NCBI RefSeq assembly: GCF_027887165.1
Contig: NC_077231.1
Span: 190,154,334 to 190,218,333, forward strand
DNA from: Monodelphis domestica
Taxonomy: Eukaryota > Chordata > Mammalia > Didelphimorphia > Didelphidae
Length of the DNA stretch: 64,000 nt
Reading direction: 5' to 3'
Below, piece after piece: positions 58,371-64,000 of this stretch. Position 1 is the first letter of the stretch. Every line of letters starts with the position of its first letter. Under the pieces are notes generated by a model. The model saw nothing but the letters and a program-made list of their open reading frames with translations. It ran no database searches and was not told the DNA's origin. The position numbers were made by a program, and so were the translations under genes.

Positions 58371-59150
58371 AATAATGTGAAGGCTTTATAATCAATAAAA
58401 AAGAAGAAATTTCTTAGGTTTGAATGACAGGCCCCTGTGGCAATTGTTTGAGAGTCAAACGCCTTTTTCATGCCTCTTTACAATGTAACAGAGGTGACTG
58501 CCTCTTCTACTTAAATGTAAAGTTGGCCGAAAAGTTACTCAGTATCTAATTTTTTTTCTCATTTCTTTTTTATAGACTTAAAGTAATGCAAACTGTGTAA
58601 AGAATAGATTATAATAGAAACAATAATAGAATTTATATTAACCTATTCTAATATGAAAAAGAAATCCATCAGGAATTTTTAGTTTGAGCTGGTAATCACG
58701 AAGACCATTAGATATGAAAAATTATTTCTTGATTTAATTCTTGGACTCAATACAAGAATCTTTTCTATGAAATTCATGATGGCCTTTGTAGACTACATCT
58801 CATTATGAAGATAAATACTTAGTAATGGAACTAGTTCAATTATAAAGCTTTAGTTGGAGAATTTTTAAAGTTCTTCTATATAATGAATTAAAATTGGACT
58901 TACTCTAAACTTCATCTGCAATTCCTAATTTTATCTTTGGGGACAACAAGTAGGCAAAAAAAAATAGGGTCTATTTCATCATTTATAGGAAACAAATGGG
59001 AAAAAAGATGGTTCCTTCTATGCCCTAGTTTTATAGGCTTAACATACCAGACCCTTAATTATGCTTCATATTAGATTATTTCAAGGCTCTTCATCATGCT
59101 AGTTATCCTTTAGAAGAAATATAGACTACAAATAATAGTTCACATTTGCA
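58371..59150. other. No recognised feature
   Basis: AT-rich, unassigned. Confidence 0.45.
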
Positions 59151-59153
59151 CAG

Positions 59154-59978
59154 TGTTAGAATTAATTGTGGTTGGAACTCTGAAATATATTAATTAGGTG
59201 GTTGCCAGGGGTTTTATTTCTAAATCCCAAAATGAATTACTAAAGTAAATGGAATTTATGATAGCTTATTTACAATATTTATAATAGAAGGAAGATATTA
59301 AGGAATGAGAGAGAGAAAATTCTGGCTTCTTCTTATACCAGTTAGAATTTCTAAGTCCCAGTGAGGGGAAGAGAGTCTCAAGAAGTTGGGCCTTTCCTGG
59401 AGGCTTCATGCCTCTAGAAAGGTGCGGTCACCAAGTCTGCTTTCACTCACCAACTGTGATAGTCTAAAAAGAAGTCTGGGTGTCTGTATTCCGTTCGCTT
59501 CTAGGAGTCAGTGCCCTAATGAATCTGAATGAATCTCCGAATGTCTGTCTTCCCTTCAGCTCCAAGTGACTGATCCTTTACTCCAAGCCTGGGTGACTGA
59601 CTGTGTCTTCAGTCTTTTTTTTTCCCTTTAAAGACCTTTTTTTTCTTGTGTCACCTACTCTAAATTTTCATGTCTACCAATCACAGCAGATGCTTTTCTC
59701 CAGGACTGCCCATTCCTTAGTTCTCACCTTCTTTGGTTAGATTTTATCTTTTTGGGTTACTTAAATCCTCTTTTGTTAAGTTCACCTTTTGTAGTTACTT
59801 CACCTTTTGTATTTACTTAACACCTTTTTGTAGTTAGAATCTAGAAATAGATTGTAGCTTACAATTCTAGTTTCACTATAAAGGAAGAGCTAAGTATCTT
59901 CATTGTTACAATCAGGAGATAGCTAAATCCAATCTTCACAACAGAAATTTCTAATTAATAAATTTCTTTATATTAACA
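59154..59978 (-). mobile_element. Solo LTR, endogenous retrovirus, family A (copy 4)
   Basis: Antisense LTR sharing GTGTCACCTACTCTAAATTTTC (59649), CAATCACAGCAGATG and TTCTCACCTTCTTTGGTTAG with the copy at 32092. A 4-bp repeat ACAG would fit ends at 59154 and 59940 (59150-59153, 59941-59944). Homology to the other copies appears to run about 35 bases further, so the right edge is uncertain. Confidence 0.78.
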
Positions 59979-59989
59979 CACTTGGATAA

Positions 59990-60110
59990 CATATGAAGAA
60001 AATGTTATTTAAAATAGGGAAATGACTTGCCATAGGATACATAACTAGAAAATGTCAGTACAGGGCCTTAAATATATGGCTTTTGACTCCAAGAACAGTA
60101 AATATACTTA
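59990..60110 (-). repeat. MIR-like SINE, antisense
   Basis: AATAGGGAAATGACTTGCCATAG and CTTTTGACTCCAAGAACAG. Confidence 0.5.
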
Positions 60111-60600
60111 TCATGAATTCACCAGGGCTAAATCAAAGTGATGTCCTATATCTTAACTATTAATTTAATCTGTATTCTGAATTTTTAAAATCTATGTAAC
60201 TCCACTATGAAAAGTACATATTAAATGACATACTTTTTGATTATGTAATTAGTCATATAGCAAATTAAAGTTAATTAATCTCATCTACCTTTGCTTAAAA
60301 GCATAATAAAAACTCATATTAAATACATGTATATATCATACATGAAACAGATATACACACATGCTCATACATGTGTAGTGCTTTAACATTTGGAAAGAAG
60401 TTGGACCAGCACCCTGAGAATGAAATTACACCCCTGTAAAACAGAAGCTGTCTTTGTCTCTACAGAATCTAGCACACACGGTTCTTCATACTTGGGGAAG
60501 AGGGAGATCTGAACCAATTTTTTCATCAGTCTGGGGAATCTTTAATTTAGAAATTTCTCCACTGATGAAGGACAGCAACTTGCATTCTTAAAAAGTTAAT
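60111..60600. other. No recognised feature
   Basis: Unassigned intron sequence. Confidence 0.4.
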
Positions 60601-60604
60601 TGGG

Positions 60605-61431
60605 TGTGACAGAGGCTGGCACTAAAGAAAAAGTGCCAGGCTAAAGAGTGTGTGAAATTGATCATCTTGATGGGGGAGGGGCCCCAGGAGTTTGGAATCT
60701 TGAGGAGGAGAAGACTCAGGTTGGTGGAGGAGTTAGTGGCTCTCAGTCTTGAGAAGCCGAATAGAGAGGGGGGAAAAGACTTTCTCCTGAGGGTTACCCA
60801 CTTTTTCCTGCTGGTGACTGGAAATCCTTCCCCCCCAACATTTCCCAATTGAAGGGACTTTCTGAAGAGATACCTGAGCAGACTTTACTTCAGCTCCTGT
60901 TGCCCTGAGTCTGAACTGTGGCCAAGGGGCCAAACCCAGGGTGAGTCAACCTGACTTTCTCTCAGGGGGCTCAGGCTGCCATGGCCTGAGTTCCCCCCAA
61001 ACTCAAGGAGGGAGGGGAAAGGGTTTAGATAGAGCTAGGGACCCCTTTTTCCCCACATTCCTTTTCCCATTCTTCTCTGCCTGTTATTCCTTTTGTGTTA
61101 CCTGACTGAGTTGACATTAAAAGTTATCTGTTCCCCAAGCTGAATATGAGTGGACAGATCAAAGGGGAGACCCTTTGGTCTGAAGTAGTGGAGGGGGGAC
61201 AAGATGGACAAGAGCAAATTGGGGATAGCAGCTTTAGCTAAGGAGGGAAGGCAGAAGGGGGAAAGTCTTCAAACCCCCTCTCCTCTCTCTGAGCCAACCC
61301 TAAACATCAGCTGTCTCCCCTGAACCCCACTTTGGAGAAGGGCGGTCTCCACTCTTTCCCTCTCTCAATACTGAAAGTCTTAACCCCTCGGGATACAAAT
61401 TAGCCTCCCCTTTATAATACATGGGACACAG
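60605..61431 (+). mobile_element. Solo LTR, endogenous retrovirus, family B (copy 3)
   Basis: Sense LTR of 827 bases, TGTGACAGAGG...TTATAATACA, with a perfect 4-bp duplication TGGG (60601-60604, 61432-61435). ATTAAAAG near 61119 is the likely poly(A) signal. It is clearly more GC-rich than its surroundings. Its ATTAAAA...TTATCT...GAATAT block aligns with the minus strand of the two other family-B copies, but overall it is a divergent member. The short opposed ORFs at 60588-60933 lie within it and are spurious. Confidence 0.8.
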
Positions 61432-61435
61432 AGTT

Positions 61436-61510
61436 TAAGTGATTTGCCTATGATCACAAGACTTAAATTCAGGTCTCCCTAACTCCAAGGTCAATCCCAC
61501 ACAACTTTTT
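61436..61510 (-). repeat. MIR-like SINE, antisense, cut by the LTR
   Basis: ACACAGAGTTTAAGTGATTTGC and TTAAATTCAGGTCTCCC are inverse MIR core. The LTR entered at its left edge. Confidence 0.6.
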
Positions 61511-61639
61511 GATTTGGAGAGAGTCAGCACTAAATAAATATTTACCAGAATATGTCAATCTCAATCAGATAAAAAATATAAGTATTAGTCCAATTTACTG
61601 AAGAGGAGATAAATTTAGAGAGCTCACAAGATCTCAACA

Positions 61640-61784
61640 TTATTAGCATAGAGATCTGAAGCTAGAAATGACCACAGAAAACTAGTCTAAGTCTTTGTTT
61701 TACTGAGAGTGATGAGGCTTAAATGGCTTACTACTCACATAATAAATAGCAGCTCTGGGATTCAAACCCTTATTCTACTATACA
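61640..61784 (-). repeat. MIR-like SINE, antisense, decayed
   Basis: GAGGCTTAAATGGCTTACTAC and CTGGGATTCAAACCC. Confidence 0.5.
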
Positions 61785-61985
61785 AGAAGTTCTTAAACTT
61801 TTTGGTTCCAGGACTTCTTTATACTCTTTAAGTCATTGAAAAGTCCAAAAACTTTTATGTTGATTATATCTATCAACATTAACAGGATTAGAAAATCAAC
61901 AATAGGAGGAAAATTGCTTTGAATTTGTGGGACCCATGAAAGGGTCTCAGGGACCCCTAGATATCTCCAGACCATTCTGTGAAAA
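61785..61985 (+). repeat. Dispersed repeat D, copy 2
   Basis: GTTCTTAAACTTTTTGGTTCCAGGAC, TTTATACTCTTTAAGTC and TGATTATATCTATCAACATT match the order of 8565-8765. Confidence 0.5.
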
Positions 61986-63229
61986 CCACAATACTATAAT
62001 GTTTCTTTATGGAAGCACTTTACAGAGTTCTGTGTTTTGTTAAAAATAATTAAAGTTTTATATATCTCAACTGATTATAATGTAGATTAAATGAGATATA
62101 TGAAAACGTGATAGGATGGAGTTTTTTTTTATTAATGTAATTTACAATCTACTTCCTGCCCCTTCAAACCCCACCCCACTCAACCGTCATTTTTATAATT
62201 GAAAAGATTAGAATTCTGGACACCATAAAAAGATACTACCAACTTGGAAACAGTAATCATAAAAGTGCTACAAGAAAAAAATGGACCAAAACTATGATTT
62301 CATTAGTTTAACATACAAGAGATGAGCACATGTTCCTCAAGTGATCATTTTAGGCAGCTGCCTGGGGTACTGAGAACTTATATTACTTGTTCAGAGCCAG
62401 GTTGTATCAGAAGTGGAGTACTATATCTTATGTCCTCCTGAGGCTAGTTCTTTATCCCCTATTCCACTCAATAAATACTTTTAAAAATGGCAAAGGAGAT
62501 AAAGAAAAAAAGTGAAACAATCTGCTAAAATAAATCTTGAGACAGCTTTAAAAACAAGAAATAGAGTTTCCAAAAGGAAACAGGAAAAGCAATTTTTATT
62601 AGAACTACTTTAAAATAAAGTGCTAACATATTTGTCCAAACTCTAAACATGATAAGGGTTTGAGTAGATCTGTTCATTTTTGCCATTTTCATAATCAGTC
62701 CTGATGGCTGCCTGTCAGATCATTCAGTATCAATGAATGAGGATGGTAGAAATGAATGGATTTCCAAGTTGTCCAGTCACTTTTCACACTGAGCTGTTAT
62801 ATTCAAAGAGCTAATAGGGCAAAATATTGCAGTCACAAAAAGCCTATTTATTCTCTATGTTTCAGTCAGACTTTTACTGTCTCTGAGTTTACATTACTCA
62901 GTATATGCAGTAGGTATTTAACAATGTATAGAATTTCTACAAGTTTTGTTTGACTTTTACCTGTCTTATCTTTTTCACAGTAGAAGCAAAGGCTCAACAT
63001 TGTGGTAGTACTCACCCTGGACTATAAATAATAGGTTCTTATTAAAAATGCACATGTATAATCTTTAGTATGGAAAAGACTCAACTGTTGGAATATTTTA
63101 ATGCTCTTCCTGGCTACAGATAATGGGCAAAAAATAGCCTTTCATCCAGAATGCAAACTCCCTAAGCTCCTAAATACCAAGGTCACAAACTTAGAAAATC
63201 TGACTGAAGAGCCCATAATGCTCTGTAAA
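61986..63229. other. No recognised feature
   Basis: Unassigned AT-rich intron sequence. ORFs at 62756-62953 and 63101-63298 show no domain. Confidence 0.45.
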
Positions 63230-63705
63230 CCAAGTCAACAAACATATATTAAGAATTTACTATATGCCAGCAATGTGCTAAACATGGGTAATACCTAAAA
63301 AAAAAAAGGCAACTAAAAAGTAGTCCCTGCCCTCAAAAAGCCCACAGTTTGCAGTGGAACAATATACAATCAACTATGTACAAATAAAGTATATATAGGA
63401 TAAATTAGAGATAATTTCATAAGGAAGGCCGAGGCATTAAGGGGGACTAAAAGACTATTTGCAGATGGTAGGATTTTAGTTTTATAACCCTTATGATAGA
63501 TAAGGGGCAGAGAATTGGGTGGGGGGGGGGGATAACCTGAATGAGAACAAATAAGCTTTAAAGCATATTATTATAAATAATATTTCACAGTACACTCAAC
63601 TCAATTTAATTTGATTCAACAAGCACTCATTAATTGCCTACTAAGGGCCAAACAGGAACAGTGCTAGGCAATGGGGATACAAAACAAAAATTCCACTAAA
63701 TATAA
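63230..63705 (-). mobile_element. L2 LINE 3' ends, antisense (two)
   Basis: TTTACTATATGCCAGCAATGTGC (63256) then CTGCCCTCAAAAAGCCCACAG form the first. CTACTAAGGGCCAAACAGGAAC and GTGCTAGGCAATGGGGATAC (63640-63680) form the second. A G-run sits at 63520-63531. Confidence 0.7.
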
Positions 63706-63713
63706 AATCAAAG

Positions 63714-64000
63714 GGCAGAGCCAACATGGCAGAGAAATTATACAGACCTATATGAGCTCTATCAAATTATACTCCAAACTATGAAATAATGCCTCAAAAC
63801 AAAATCTGAAGCAGCATAACCCACAAAAAGACAAGGTGAAAATTTTTTAGCCACAAACAACTTAGAAGGCTGGTACAAAAGATCTATTGCACCAGAATGG
63901 AAGTAGAGCACAAAGCAATACACCAAAGCAGGCCCTACCATGGCAACAAGCCTTGGGGGTTCCTGAATCAGCAATTCCAAGTCTTCCAGAGCTCTCAACC
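63714..64000 (+). mobile_element. L1 5' UTR, runs off the window
   Basis: GCAGAGCCAACATGGCAGAG (63715) opens a marsupial-type L1 5' UTR with TAATGCCTCAAAACAAAATC, CACAAAAAGACAAGGTG and CCATGGCAACAAGCCTTGGG. The ORFs must lie beyond the window. Confidence 0.7.

Overview
The window is mammalian nuclear DNA, almost certainly from a marsupial. It is AT-rich, has very little coding sequence, and is packed with tRNA-headed SINEs of the marsupial MAR1/WSINE type, L2 (CR1-clade) LINE fragments on both strands, marsupial-type L1 and half-L1-like pieces, and solo LTRs. I cannot fix the species. The abundance of the SINE type with the long 3' part ending in a GGAACCAATAC / TATTGATTCTAAGA block suggests, weakly, an Australasian marsupial.

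The only host protein-coding sequence I recognise is the last coding exon of TSPAN12 (tetraspanin-12) on the minus strand, CDS 20540-20845, with its 3' UTR running down to a poly(A) signal at 19225-19230. Positions 1-19200 are therefore sequence downstream of TSPAN12. Positions 20846-64000 should be the last TSPAN12 intron (at least 43 kb), because I found no further exon. In other mammals TSPAN12 lies tail-to-tail with KCND2, so the left part is probably the KCND2-TSPAN12 intergenic space (inference from known synteny).

Layout: 0-19.2 kb is intergenic repeat sequence (one solo LTR at 420-1080, L2, L1 3' ends, many SINEs, and a striking pyrimidine satellite at 11631-11863). 19.2-20.85 kb is the TSPAN12 3' UTR and terminal exon, with a short L1 3' end inserted in the UTR. 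22.6-30 kb holds a second LTR of the first family, then old L1 and half-L1-like copies. 30.5-37.3 kb is dense L2, with an LTR inserted in one copy. 39.4-40.6 kb is a full-length processed pseudogene of HMGB1. 41.36-47.80 kb is a full-length, decayed L1 bounded by a target-site duplication and itself hit by a solo LTR and an LTR fragment. 51-57 kb holds another solo LTR and a younger L1 with a nearly open ORF1 but no reverse-transcriptase core and no 3' end. 59-61.4 kb has two more solo LTRs, and the right edge enters the 5' end of another L1.

Nothing here forms an operon-like or novel gene system. The points of interest are the TSPAN12 exon and its transposon-modified 3' UTR, two LTR families present as seven solo copies (most with matching 4-bp target duplications), the nested transposon stack at 41-48 kb, and some unusual simple-sequence structures. 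Family names for ancient repeats come from memory of their consensus sequences and should be confirmed by a repeat-library search.
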